Below, piece after piece: positions 25,788 to 33,489 of a stretch of DNA of 64,000 bases. The notes beneath the pieces are model-generated. The model was not told where the DNA came from. It made no database searches and worked only from the letters and a program-made list of their open reading frames with translations. Numbering within the stretch: position 1 is the first letter of the stretch; each line of letters opens with the position of its first letter. Where the stretch lies: positions 1-64,000 of the forward strand of contig CAIVPR010000099.1 of assembly GCA_903907865.1 (NCBI GenBank), in the 5' to 3' direction. The translations under genes and the position numbers were made by a program. Source of the DNA: an uncultured Acidobacteriia bacterium. Its GTDB lineage: Bacteria > Acidobacteriota > Terriglobia > Bryobacterales > Bryobacteraceae.

Positions 25788-26054
25788 ATGACCAACCAGC
25801 AGATCTACCTCATCGTGGGGGCCCCGATGCTCTTCAACGCCCTGCTCGCGGGCCTCATCATGGCATACGTCAACGCCAAGCATGATGCCACAAACGCCAA
25901 GTTTGACGCCAAGTTCGAAGGGCTGAACGCCAAGTTCGACGCGATCAACCGCCGTTTCGACGACATGCGAGACCTTTGGCGCGCAGAACTCCACCGCGTC
26001 GAGGAAGTTCTCGATGCTCGCCTCAAGCATGTGGAAGAATACACCAAGCACTGA
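25788..26054 (+). CDS. Small membrane protein with C-terminal coiled coil
   Basis: 88 residues; ribosome site GAAGGA precedes ATG 25788. One transmembrane helix (IVGAPMLFNALLAGLIMAYV) is followed by repeated NAKxDA/NAKFDA heptad-like units (DATNAKFDAKFEGLNAKFDA) and a long charged helix to the end. It is probably an oligomeric inner-membrane protein. It resembles the 57-residue protein at 15134 in layout. Function unknown. Confidence 0.65.
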   Translation: MTNQQIYLIVGAPMLFNALLAGLIMAYVNAKHDATNAKFDAKFEGLNAKFDAINRRFDDMRDLWRAELHRVEEVLDARLKHVEEYTKH

Positions 26055-26060
26055 ACCTCA

Positions 26061-26174
26061 AAACGGCAGTTGACCGTGCGAGGGCGCAGTTTCGGTTCCC
26101 TGAATAAACGCTCCCTCGCGGTCGCGGCTCGGCTGATGCTTGTTCGAGCCCTGAAGCGCTGCCAACTGCCGTTT
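26061..26174. repeat. 114-bp MITE-like unit with 12-bp terminal inverted repeats and REP core (copy 4)
   Basis: AAACGGCAGTTG (26061-26072) and CAACTGCCGTTT (26163-26174) are perfect inverted termini. Inside lies the REP-like core GAATAAACGCTCCCTCGCGG...GGCTCGG (26102-26132) and a second inverse half (GCTTGTTCGAGCC). It sits exactly between two convergent genes and its last base is the last base of the minus-strand gene's stop codon. No protein is encoded. Confidence 0.7.
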
Positions 26175-27883
26175 CACTGTCCGAGACCCCGAGCCGCCGT
26201 CGTTTTCCCCACGAACAGCAACACGTCGAAGGTCCCCTTCGGCTTGATGGCCGTGATGTAGCTCGCAGCTGTCTCGTTTGAGAAAACAGCACCGATGCTG
26301 CGGGTCTTCAGCTCGTCCGACCACCATACCGGGGCACTGCGAATGTCCAGGGCGAAGAGCGGAATCCCGGTTTCGGCGAGCGTCGCGTCGAGCGTGGCCT
26401 CGGGTGCGGGCGGCACCGTAAACTCCCGGAGGCTCTTCCCGGTTTCGATCGCACGGAAACTACCCTCGCTGAACGAGAAACCGAACGTAATCAGCTTGTC
26501 CCCGAAGGCCTCTTGTAAGTTCGCCCCCATCGGCTCCATCCGGTAGAAAGTTTGCCTGCCCACATGGCCGTTGTGGGCCCAGACAACGATCTTCGAGCCC
26601 GGGTTGTTGTCGGCAATCCACTGGATGTTGGCGGCCATGCTCTGGTCCCGCTGGACCTCGTTGGACCGCATCAGCATGCACTGCTGGACTACGCGCGCGT
26701 TCTGGATCGCCCAGTCGATGTCCTTGGGCGAGGCCCCCTTGTTCAGGTAGGTTTCGCGGAAGGTTCCGAGATAATCCACCACGTGGCCCCAAACTTCGGC
26801 AGAGGCGTGGGGATCCGCCGTATCCTCAGCGGACGTGGCAGCTCTGCGTTCCAGCCGGAGGCTCTGCGCCCCGCCGTGGAAGACTTCCTTGTCCAACACA
26901 TGCGCGTACCCGGCTACGGCGGAGCCAAACCCCTTTGTGGTCGATGACTCGAAGGCGAAATCGAACGACGGATTCACGTAGGACTTGCCGTCCACCTGCA
27001 CCTCCAAGTCGTCGAACCAAGCTTTGCCACCGCCTGCCAAGAGCACTCCGAAGTTGATGTTGTCGGCATCCGCGTCGACGGAAACTTCGATCTCGAAGCG
27101 CTTCCAGTCCTTGGTGCCGCTGGGTGCCTTGCCATCCAAGTTCTTAAACGCGATGGGCTGGCCTTGCCTGTCGACACGCCACCACAACCCGGCATAGCCA
27201 GTTGACGGTACGTCTTCCGTCTTGATCCAACCGCTGAAGCGCACCTTGTGTCCGGCGGCATCCTGGACCGGGAACCTGCCCGTGGCGCTGGTAAACTTCG
27301 ACGCCTGTGCGGGTGTCTTCGTCAGCTTGATGGCATCCAGAAGCTTCCTCCCGTAGCCGGGGTCGTTCTTCGACACGAACGACCACACGGTTTCCGCAGC
27401 CACCGCCGGCGTCTGCATGTCGAAACCGGTGAACTGCACGGGGCCCTTGCCCGATTCGTTGAACTTGCGCATCCACTGGACCATGTCGAGCACCTCCTCG
27501 GTGTTCCATGTCCAGAAATACATGCCCTTGATCAAGGCCGCGGGATCGCCGGTACCGTTCAGGACGTAGTCGTTCAGCCGGTAGGCCTCCGGCATGTTGG
27601 CCTCGATGGAGAAGATGTTGAACCCCATCTCGGTGGCGAGGAACTCCAGCATGCGGTGCTTGAGTTGGAAAAACTCGCGCGTTCCGTGCGTAGCCTCGCC
27701 CAGTTGGACGATGCGCGCGTCCCCCACCACCTTCTTCAGCGCCTGCATGTCGTCGAAGCCGTGACCAGCTTCGACCGTCTTCAGCGGAATCGCATGATCC
27801 TTGGCCCACTCCGCGGGGGACTGGGCGAGGGCGGCGCTGGCAAGCGCATTTGTCAGAAGAACGACGGCGAGGAACGCGCGCAT
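26174..27883 (-). CDS. Exported erythromycin-esterase-like protein with inserted beta-sandwich-like domain
   Basis: 569 residues with signal peptide (AVVLLTNALASAALA). The esterase fold is recognised by LGEATHGTREFFQLKHRMLEF (from residue 61), FSIEANMPEA, MYFWTWNTEEV and WAHNGHVGR. Residues ~197-350 interrupt it with an extra module (VRFSGWIKTEDV, GLWWRVDRQG, FGVLLAGGGKAWFDDLEVQ) resembling galactose-binding/carbohydrate-binding beta-sandwiches. EreA-type enzymes hydrolyse macrolide lactones, but distant secreted members may act on other esters, so resistance should not be assumed. It sits 6 bp downstream of the DUF1080 gene and is probably co-transcribed with it. Confidence 0.8.
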   Translation of the reverse strand: MRAFLAVVLLTNALASAALAQSPAEWAKDHAIPLKTVEAGHGFDDMQALKKVVGDARIVQLGEATHGTREFFQLKHRMLEFLATEMGFNIFSIEANMPEAYRLNDYVLNGTGDPAALIKGMYFWTWNTEEVLDMVQWMRKFNESGKGPVQFTGFDMQTPAVAAETVWSFVSKNDPGYGRKLLDAIKLTKTPAQASKFTSATGRFPVQDAAGHKVRFSGWIKTEDVPSTGYAGLWWRVDRQGQPIAFKNLDGKAPSGTKDWKRFEIEVSVDADADNINFGVLLAGGGKAWFDDLEVQVDGKSYVNPSFDFAFESSTTKGFGSAVAGYAHVLDKEVFHGGAQSLRLERRAATSAEDTADPHASAEVWGHVVDYLGTFRETYLNKGASPKDIDWAIQNARVVQQCMLMRSNEVQRDQSMAANIQWIADNNPGSKIVVWAHNGHVGRQTFYRMEPMGANLQEAFGDKLITFGFSFSEGSFRAIETGKSLREFTVPPAPEATLDATLAETGIPLFALDIRSAPVWWSDELKTRSIGAVFSNETAASYITAIKPKGTFDVLLFVGKTTAARGLGQ

Positions 27884-27889
27884 GGCGGT

Positions 27890-28702
27890 CTAGTTGGTGC
27901 GGCCCTTCAGGCGGCGAATCCAGACGCTGCGGTAGCGCACCGAGGTGTTGTGGTTCTGCAGTTCGAGCGGGAGGTCGCCATGGGCCTTGTAGGTACCCAC
28001 GGACGCGTGCGGGGTGGTTCCGAGGATCTGCTCGTGGTTCTGCACGAGGATGCCGTTGTGGACGACCGTCACGTAGGCAGGCTTCACCAGCTTTTCGCCT
28101 TCGAACTTGGGCGCTTCGAAGAAAATGTCGTAGGCCTGCCACTCACCTGGCTTGCAGGAGGCGTTCACCAGCGGCGGGTATTGGCCGTAGATCGCGGCGG
28201 CTTGGCCGTCGGCATATGTGAGGTTCTCGTAGGAATCGAGGACCTGGACCTCGTACTGGCCCATGATCATGATGCCGCTATTTCCGCGGTTCTGGCTGGT
28301 GCCCTGGATTACGGACGGGGACGCCCACTCGACGTGCAACTGCATGTCGCCGAAGGATTCCTTGGTGGTCACGCCGCCCATGCGCGGAACAACTTCCATG
28401 TAGCCGTTCTCGACCTTCCACGATATGGGGCCTGGCTTGCCCTTCTGGACGGTGACGAGCTTGGAGGCGTCTTTGCCGTCGAAGATCACGTCGGCGTCGA
28501 CCGGGGGTTTGGCGGACGGGCCGTTGCAGGTGCCGGGCGTCACCATTTCGGGACGCGGACGGCTGGAATCGTGGACGCGCCACTTGGAACCGGGGTAGGA
28601 CGGCGTGTTGTCGTAGCCGAGGTCGTGGTTCGCGGGCTGCTGCGCGGCGCACACGGCGGCGGAGGCAATTAGGAGGTTGAGTAGGGAAAGGGGGTGTCGC
28701 AT
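27890..28702 (-). CDS. Exported DUF1080 (3-keto-disaccharide hydrolase-type) protein
   Basis: 270 residues from ATG 28702, chosen because an AGGGGG ribosome site lies 7 bp upstream. After a signal peptide the DUF1080 jelly-roll shows DADVIFDGKDASKLV, FGDMQLHVEWASP, NRGNSGIMIMGQYEVQVLDSY and a C-terminal LPLELQNHNTSVRYRSVWIRRL. Members of this concanavalin-like family hydrolyse 3-keto-glycosides. It is expected in the periplasm and fits with the ThuA, isomerase and dehydrogenase proteins in this window. Confidence 0.85.
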   Translation of the reverse strand: MRHPLSLLNLLIASAAVCAAQQPANHDLGYDNTPSYPGSKWRVHDSSRPRPEMVTPGTCNGPSAKPPVDADVIFDGKDASKLVTVQKGKPGPISWKVENGYMEVVPRMGGVTTKESFGDMQLHVEWASPSVIQGTSQNRGNSGIMIMGQYEVQVLDSYENLTYADGQAAAIYGQYPPLVNASCKPGEWQAYDIFFEAPKFEGEKLVKPAYVTVVHNGILVQNHEQILGTTPHASVGTYKAHGDLPLELQNHNTSVRYRSVWIRRLKGRTN

Positions 28703-28739
28703 TTTCGTCACCCCCTATCGTATCTGAAATTTCGGCCCG

Positions 28740-29006
28740 CTACGCGAGCAGGTCGGAATATTCCGGACGCTTGGAGATGAACCCCGTCACGTAGGAGCAG
28801 GTCGGGTGCACCTTGAGGCCGGTTTCTCGCGCCCAGCCCAGCGCCGCGGTTGCCAGTTTGCCCGCCAAGCCTTGGCCCTGATACTCCGCCGGAACCTCGG
28901 TGTGGAAGATATTCATCACGCCGCCTGCCAGCCGGTAATCCAAGTGGGCGGGATTCGACTCGTCACCGGCCTCGAAACGGCCAGACTCGGCATTGTGCCG
29001 GATCAA
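28740..29006 (-). CDS. Short GNAT-type N-acetyltransferase (NATD1-like)
   Basis: 88 residues from TTG 29006, whose first bases overlap the aldolase stop (TTGA). Recognisable features are AHLDYRLAGGVMNIFHTEVPAEYQGQGLAGKL, with the acetyl-CoA pyrophosphate-binding pattern YQGQGLAGKL, and VHPTCSYVTGFISKRPEYSDLL, typical of the small NATD1/YidJ class. The acetyl acceptor is unknown. Translation is probably coupled to the aldolase gene. Confidence 0.8.
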   Translation of the reverse strand: MIRHNAESGRFEAGDESNPAHLDYRLAGGVMNIFHTEVPAEYQGQGLAGKLATAALGWARETGLKVHPTCSYVTGFISKRPEYSDLLA

Positions 29007-29662
29007 GCAGCCATCTCCGCGCGCGCCTTGGCGATGACCTCGAGATACTCCTGGGCGCGGACAGTCATTTGGTCGTAGTCGCCCGACTTGATCAGCTTGG
29101 GATCCACCAGTTCGCCGCCGACGGCCACGGCGCAGGCACCGGCCTTGAGGAAGTCGCCCGCAGTCTCCTTGTTGACGCCGCCAGTCGGAATCATTTCGAC
29201 TTGCGGCAGCGGTCCCTTGAGGGCCTTGATGTACTTCGGGCCGCCCACGGCGTTGGCCGGGAAAACCTTCACGACGTCGGCACCGGCTTCCCACGCGGTC
29301 AGGACCTCGGTCGGAGTCAACGCGCCGGCGCAGATCACCTTGGAGTAGCGCTTGGCGATCTCAATGGTGGCGTGCTTCAGGGTCGGGGTGACGAAGAACT
29401 GCGCCCCGGCCAGCATGCAGGCGCGGGCGGTTTCGGGATCGAGCACGGTTCCGGCACCGAGCATCAGCTTGTCGCCGAACCTGTCGGCCAGCTTCTCAAG
29501 CGCTTTGAGCGCGCCGGGTACGGTCATGGTGATCTCGGCCGCCCGGACCCCGCCGTTGTAAATCGCCTCCACGGAAAGAAGCGCCGATTCCGCGCTTGAG
29601 GTTCTCACCACGGGCACCAAGCCGATGCCCGTGATGCACGACATGATTTGTTGTGCAGTCAC
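29003..29662 (-). CDS. eda: 2-keto-3-deoxy-6-phosphogluconate/4-hydroxy-2-oxoglutarate aldolase
   Basis: 219 residues from GTG 29662 with AAGG upstream. The class I aldolase barrel includes EITMTVPGALKAL with the catalytic Glu, GAGTVLDPETA, TPTLKHATIEIAKR and the Schiff-base Lys in GADVVKVFPANAVGG. IPTGGV supplies the phosphate site. It splits KDPG into pyruvate and glyceraldehyde 3-phosphate (Entner-Doudoroff) or the phosphogalactonate analogue. The relevant dehydratase or kinase is not adjacent, although a ROK kinase occurs at 59988. Confidence 0.9.
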   Translation of the reverse strand: MTAQQIMSCITGIGLVPVVRTSSAESALLSVEAIYNGGVRAAEITMTVPGALKALEKLADRFGDKLMLGAGTVLDPETARACMLAGAQFFVTPTLKHATIEIAKRYSKVICAGALTPTEVLTAWEAGADVVKVFPANAVGGPKYIKALKGPLPQVEMIPTGGVNKETAGDFLKAGACAVAVGGELVDPKLIKSGDYDQMTVRAQEYLEVIAKARAEMAA

Positions 29663-29689
29663 ATTTACACCTTATCAAGCCGACCACAA

Positions 29690-30304
29690 TCAGGGCCGAC
29701 CGCGTTCCACAAAGTCGGCGACCGTCTTGCTCGCTTCGAAGAACCAGAGCTTGCGCCCCTCGCGGCTGGTCCACCAGTAACCGGCGTTCCAATACTCGTC
29801 CCAGACTCCGGCGGCACGGACGTCGAGATCGGGCAGCCTGCGCCGGAAAGTCCTGAGGGCACGGCCTGTGTGCCAGCTGTGGGTCACCACGAGCAACCGC
29901 TTAACGCCCATCGTGCGGAAGAACGCAGCCTCGCTACGGGCCTCGTCGGCGGTGCTGAGGTTGGGGGCTTCGAACGGGATGAACCACTCCCGTGGATAAC
30001 CGTGCGAGACGGCATATTCAATCGAGATCTCGCTTTCGCGGCGCCCGAAATAGAGTGCCGCGCCGCTGATGAAGGCCTTGGGGGCAATTCCCTGGCGAAC
30101 CAGTTCGGCAGCTTTGAGAATCCTGGAACCGGTCCTGTCGCCACTCAAGACGAGGATCAAATCCGCTTTTTGGGGTGGCTCGGATCCGTCCAGCATCGCG
30201 CCCATCCGCCAAAATATCGCGGTTCGGAAAATGAAGGCGGCAAGCGAGAGGAGCAGGACAACCGCCAGGATTCCAAGCAGCCTCCTGTTTCGAACAGGAC
30301 CCAC
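29690..30304 (-). CDS. YdcF/DUF218-family membrane protein
   Basis: 204 residues from GTG 30304. An N-terminal anchor (LLGILAVVLLLSLAAFIF) is followed by a DUF218 domain: ADLILVLSGDRTGSRILKAAELVRQG, YPREWFIPFEAPNLSTADEA and RLLVVTHSWHTGRAL. DUF218 proteins (SanA, ElyC, YdcF) are linked to envelope integrity; the chemistry is unresolved. It starts 2 bp after the preceding gene's stop, so the two form an operon. Confidence 0.85.
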   Translation of the reverse strand: MGPVRNRRLLGILAVVLLLSLAAFIFRTAIFWRMGAMLDGSEPPQKADLILVLSGDRTGSRILKAAELVRQGIAPKAFISGAALYFGRRESEISIEYAVSHGYPREWFIPFEAPNLSTADEARSEAAFFRTMGVKRLLVVTHSWHTGRALRTFRRRLPDLDVRAAGVWDEYWNAGYWWTSREGRKLWFFEASKTVADFVERGRP

Positions 30305-30306
30305 GC

Positions 30307-30897
30307 TCAGCTTTCGTCACCCGGAGTTCTAGGCCCGGAACCGCGCGGACCCGGATTGGGCGTGTCGATATGGCCCACCGTTTTCAAGAGGAAATAAAGG
30401 CGCTCGACTTCCTCCTCGTCCTCGGGACGCAGAACGCGGAACCTAGGTGGGGTGAGCGACTTCGAGTCGCCCGGTGCGAGCATTTCACCCCAATACTGGC
30501 GGTACGGGATGCCGTCGATCAGCGCACTGCTCGACATCTGGCGGATGGTGCGCAAGAGGTGTTTGCAGCAATCGACCTCGCCCGGATAGACGATCAGCAG
30601 AGTCTCGTCGTCGAAGAAGGTCAGGCGGACAGCCAGGGGCGAGATCCAGCCGGTCTTGTCGACACGGCGGATGTCCTGCCAAGGTACGATGCGCTTGGCG
30701 ATTTCGAGGTGCGAGTCGAAGACCTTGATCGTCGGACGGAATGCCAAGACCAGCATGGCGGACGCCGTCAGCAGGAAGAGGATGGAAGGGATGGCAGCTT
30801 GCGGCCACGACAAGGCAAGGAATCCCGAGAACCCGGCAAGCGCCATGGCCACGACACCGAACGAAATATAATGACGCGCTGGAACGTACCGGCTCAT
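30307..30897 (-). CDS. Membrane protein with PH-like cytoplasmic domain
   Basis: 196 residues. Two adjacent hydrophobic helices (YISFGVVAMALAGFSGFLAL and AIPSILFLLTASAMLVLAF) are followed by a soluble domain with the PH-like pattern IKVFDSHLEIAKRIVPWQDIRRVDKTGW. The tail is Pro/Glu-rich (RFRVLRPEDEEEVERLYFLL). I assign no function. It is the first gene of a pair with the YdcF-like gene. Confidence 0.6.
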   Translation of the reverse strand: MSRYVPARHYISFGVVAMALAGFSGFLALSWPQAAIPSILFLLTASAMLVLAFRPTIKVFDSHLEIAKRIVPWQDIRRVDKTGWISPLAVRLTFFDDETLLIVYPGEVDCCKHLLRTIRQMSSSALIDGIPYRQYWGEMLAPGDSKSLTPPRFRVLRPEDEEEVERLYFLLKTVGHIDTPNPGPRGSGPRTPGDES

Positions 30898-31070
30898 TTA
30901 TCGCGGTTCCCGACTACCTATAAGCCTACTCCCGTGTGGGCGTGCGGTCAACAGGGATCGTGTTGAAGGGTGATTATCAGCCAAATTGTGGCTGCCTCCG
31001 TGCCCAGAGGGTACTCGATCGGCGGCATTCCACCCGCGTCCCAAAGACGCTATTCTGAAGAGGGGAGGCG

Positions 31071-31349
31071 ATGACCATCACTATCGACATCAGACCGGAG
31101 GTTCAGGCCGAACTGGCCCGACACGCCGCCGCATTTGGGCGCGATCTCGAATCACACGCCGGAAGGGTGCTGGAGGAGGCGAGCAGGGTTCGGATGGAGC
31201 GGTTATCCGCGGACGAGCAGTCCCGTGTGGCAATGGCTGGGAATCTCATGGAATTGTTTGCGCCCGTTCGCGGGCTGCTGACCGACGAGGAGGTTGACAC
31301 TCTTTTCAGCCGCAATCGCTCTGCCGGTCGTACCGTAGACCTCGCATGA
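31071..31349 (+). CDS. Antitoxin of a VapBC-like pair
   Basis: 92 residues; ribosome site GGGGAGG precedes ATG 31071. MTITIDIRPEVQAELARHA resembles the ribbon-helix-helix start of small antitoxins, followed by LESHAGRVLEEASRV and an acidic-then-basic tail. It overlaps the PIN toxin gene by ATGA (31346-31349), the usual arrangement in which the antitoxin is made first. It likely autoregulates its promoter; TATTCT at 31052-31057 could be its -10 box. Confidence 0.75.
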   Translation: MTITIDIRPEVQAELARHAAAFGRDLESHAGRVLEEASRVRMERLSADEQSRVAMAGNLMELFAPVRGLLTDEEVDTLFSRNRSAGRTVDLA

Positions 31350-31777
31350 GCCGTTTCCTTCTCGACACCAACGTCCCGTCGGAGAGTTGGCGTGCGCGAC
31401 CCGAGCCAAGTGTGGATGCTTGGCTGAGACGTCAGGTAAAAGAGGCCCAGTTTGTGAGTGTGGTGACTGTTGGAGAGTTGCGCAAAGGCGCGCTTCTGCT
31501 GCCTCCAAGCGCCAGGCGTACTCAGATTGAGCACTCGATTCAGGTATTGATTCCAGCTTGGTTCGGCAAGAGAGTGCTTCCGGTCACCCAAGCAATTGCT
31601 GAGCGCTGGGGCGCACTGGACGCACGGCCTCAGTTGATGGGACGGCCACTCGGCGTTCCTGACGGCCTGATCGCCGCGACGGCCCTGGAACATGGGCTGA
31701 CGCTGGTGACTCGGAATGTCAAAGACTTCGTGGGCCTCGGGCTGGACGTCGTCAATCCTTGGGAGGCCGAAGGGTGA
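31346..31777 (+). CDS. vapC: PIN-domain toxin (VapC-like ribonuclease)
   Basis: 143 residues. The PIN acidic residues are visible: D7 (FLLDTNVPSE), E44 (TVGELRKGA), D106 (GVPDGLIAATAL) and D127 (VTRNVKDF), consistent with an active Mg-dependent RNase. VapC toxins cut tRNA or rRNA. It is coupled to the antitoxin by a 4-bp overlap. A stable locus of this type may be a remnant of horizontal transfer. Confidence 0.88.
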   Translation: MSRFLLDTNVPSESWRARPEPSVDAWLRRQVKEAQFVSVVTVGELRKGALLLPPSARRTQIEHSIQVLIPAWFGKRVLPVTQAIAERWGALDARPQLMGRPLGVPDGLIAATALEHGLTLVTRNVKDFVGLGLDVVNPWEAEG

Positions 31778-31800
31778 GCCGCGACCCCGCGCGGCCCACC
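31773..31800. terminator. Possible bidirectional terminator hairpin after vapC
   Basis: GGTGAGCCGCG pairs with CGCGGCCCACC with one mismatch around a 6-nt loop. It lies between the convergent vapC and PQQ-dehydrogenase genes and overlaps the vapC stop. No clear T-tract follows, so an intrinsic terminator is only a suggestion. Confidence 0.35.
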
Positions 31801-31808
31801 TCCGCCCA

Positions 31809-33479
31809 TTACCGGTTCAACGTATACGCGTAAACCGTGTCCTGCGCCGCAACCATCACGAACTGGAACCCGTCCAGCAGGAACGTCTGGGCCCCGTTGG
31901 TCGGCAACACCGGCATCCATGTGTGCCAGAGGATTTTCCCGGTCACGGCGTCGAACGCGCAGAAGTTCGTCGACCCGTCGTGGCCGAAGAGCAGGCCGCC
32001 CGCCGTGGTCAGCAGACCCTGGGGACCGCCGCCCTCGTGCATCCATTTGGTTTCGCCGGTCTTGTAATCGATCGCCCGGATGCCGTTTTTCCCGCCCGAG
32101 TTTCCGCCACCGCCGCCACTGAAGCCGTAGCCTTCCGGGCGGTCGCTCGTGTCAACCAGATACGTCATGCCGAGGCTCTCGGTGGTGCCGACGTAGAACA
32201 GACCAGTCTGCGGGTCGAAGCTGGGCGGAGGCCAGTTGGTTGCGCCGGAGCTTGGGAGCGCCAGGACGCCGTCCACGCTGGCTTCCTTCTTCGGATTGTT
32301 GATCGGCTGCCCCTTGGCGTTGATGCCCATCGACCAGCTGAGGTACTTCGGGTCGATCAGCGGCTTGGTGAGCAGGTGTTCGCCCGTCGCCCGGTCCAGC
32401 ACGAAGAAGTAGCCGTTGCGCGCCGCCTGGGCGAGGAGCTTGCGTGGCTTGCCCTGCCACGCGGCGTCGAACAGCACTGGAACCTCGGTGCTGTCCCAGT
32501 CGTGGGCGTCGTGCGGGGACGTCTGGTAGTACCACGCCATCTTGCCCGTATCGGCATTCAACGCCACGATGGAGCAGGTGTACAGATTGTCGCCCTTGCG
32601 GCTCTGCGTGGCACCCACAGGGTTGGGATTGCCCGTGGTGACATAGATCAGGTTGAGGTCGGGATCGTAGGTGAGGGGCTGCCAGGGGCCGCCGCCGCCG
32701 TGCTTGCGCGAGTAGTCGTCGGGCCAGGAATCATAGCCGGGGTCGCCGGGGTTCTGGGGGGTGGTGTACCACTTCCACTGGACGTCGCCTGTCTCCGGAT
32801 CGCGCGCCTCCAGGAAGCCCTGGATGTCGAGCGCGTCGCCGCCAATTCCGACGTAGACGTGGTTGCCCACAACCAGCGGCGCGGTGCTGCCGTAGTAGTC
32901 CATCTCGACCGGCGCGATCTCCTTGTACCACCGCTCCTTGCCGGTCTTGGCGTCGAGCGACACGAGGTACGCGTCCGGCGTCACGAAATAGAGCCAGCTG
33001 CCGTACATGCCCATGCCTTTGTTGCCGTTGAAGTGGTGGCCACCGCGGGTCTTGAAGAAGTAGCTCCAGATCTGCTCGCCGGTCCGGGCGTTGATGGCCC
33101 AAGCCCGGTCCATGGCCGAAATGTACATGATGCCGTCGACCATGAGCGGTGAACCCGCGATGCGGTAGCTGTCGCTGGGACCGCCCCAGTAGGTGGGGTC
33201 GCCGGGCTTCCAAGGGCCGCCGACATTCCTGGCGGTCTCCGCGGTCGCCAGAGCCTTGAACTGCCAAGCCAGCGTAAGCGTGCCCACGTTGGACTTGTTG
33301 ACCTGCTTGAGCTCGCTGTAGCGCTTGCCCGAATAGTCACCGTGATAGGTGGGCCAGGCGTCAACCGCGTTGGGCTTCTTCAGGACCTTGGGGTCGAGGA
33401 ATTGGGCGCTAACGGATACCGTGCCCAGAGCAAAGGGAAGGAGCGCCAGAACGGCGATGGAAAGGGATCGTGGTGTCAT
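31809..33479 (-). CDS. Exported PQQ-dependent dehydrogenase-type quinoprotein (module 1)
   Basis: 556 residues from ATG 33479, chosen because AGGAGA lies 6 bp upstream. A signal peptide (LALLPFALGTVSVSA) precedes an eight-bladed beta-propeller with repeated AxDAxTGxxxW docking motifs (for example INARTGEQIWSY, LDAKTGKERWYKE, LDRATGEHLL, IDYKTGETKWMH). SPHDAHDWD holds the probable active-site Asp. It is related to PQQ alcohol/glucose dehydrogenases. Electrons would pass to the diheme cytochrome encoded 10 bp upstream. It is a close paralogue of 38981-40561. The substrate (alcohol, sugar or keto-sugar) is unknown. Confidence 0.88.
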   Translation of the reverse strand: MTPRSLSIAVLALLPFALGTVSVSAQFLDPKVLKKPNAVDAWPTYHGDYSGKRYSELKQVNKSNVGTLTLAWQFKALATAETARNVGGPWKPGDPTYWGGPSDSYRIAGSPLMVDGIMYISAMDRAWAINARTGEQIWSYFFKTRGGHHFNGNKGMGMYGSWLYFVTPDAYLVSLDAKTGKERWYKEIAPVEMDYYGSTAPLVVGNHVYVGIGGDALDIQGFLEARDPETGDVQWKWYTTPQNPGDPGYDSWPDDYSRKHGGGGPWQPLTYDPDLNLIYVTTGNPNPVGATQSRKGDNLYTCSIVALNADTGKMAWYYQTSPHDAHDWDSTEVPVLFDAAWQGKPRKLLAQAARNGYFFVLDRATGEHLLTKPLIDPKYLSWSMGINAKGQPINNPKKEASVDGVLALPSSGATNWPPPSFDPQTGLFYVGTTESLGMTYLVDTSDRPEGYGFSGGGGGNSGGKNGIRAIDYKTGETKWMHEGGGPQGLLTTAGGLLFGHDGSTNFCAFDAVTGKILWHTWMPVLPTNGAQTFLLDGFQFVMVAAQDTVYAYTLNR

Positions 33480-33489
33480 GGTTGGTCTC

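Noticed and set aside
26174-27883. Macrolide resistance gene
   Set aside because: The fold is erythromycin-esterase-like, but the protein is exported, has an inserted extra domain and sits with DUF1080, so resistance is not supported.
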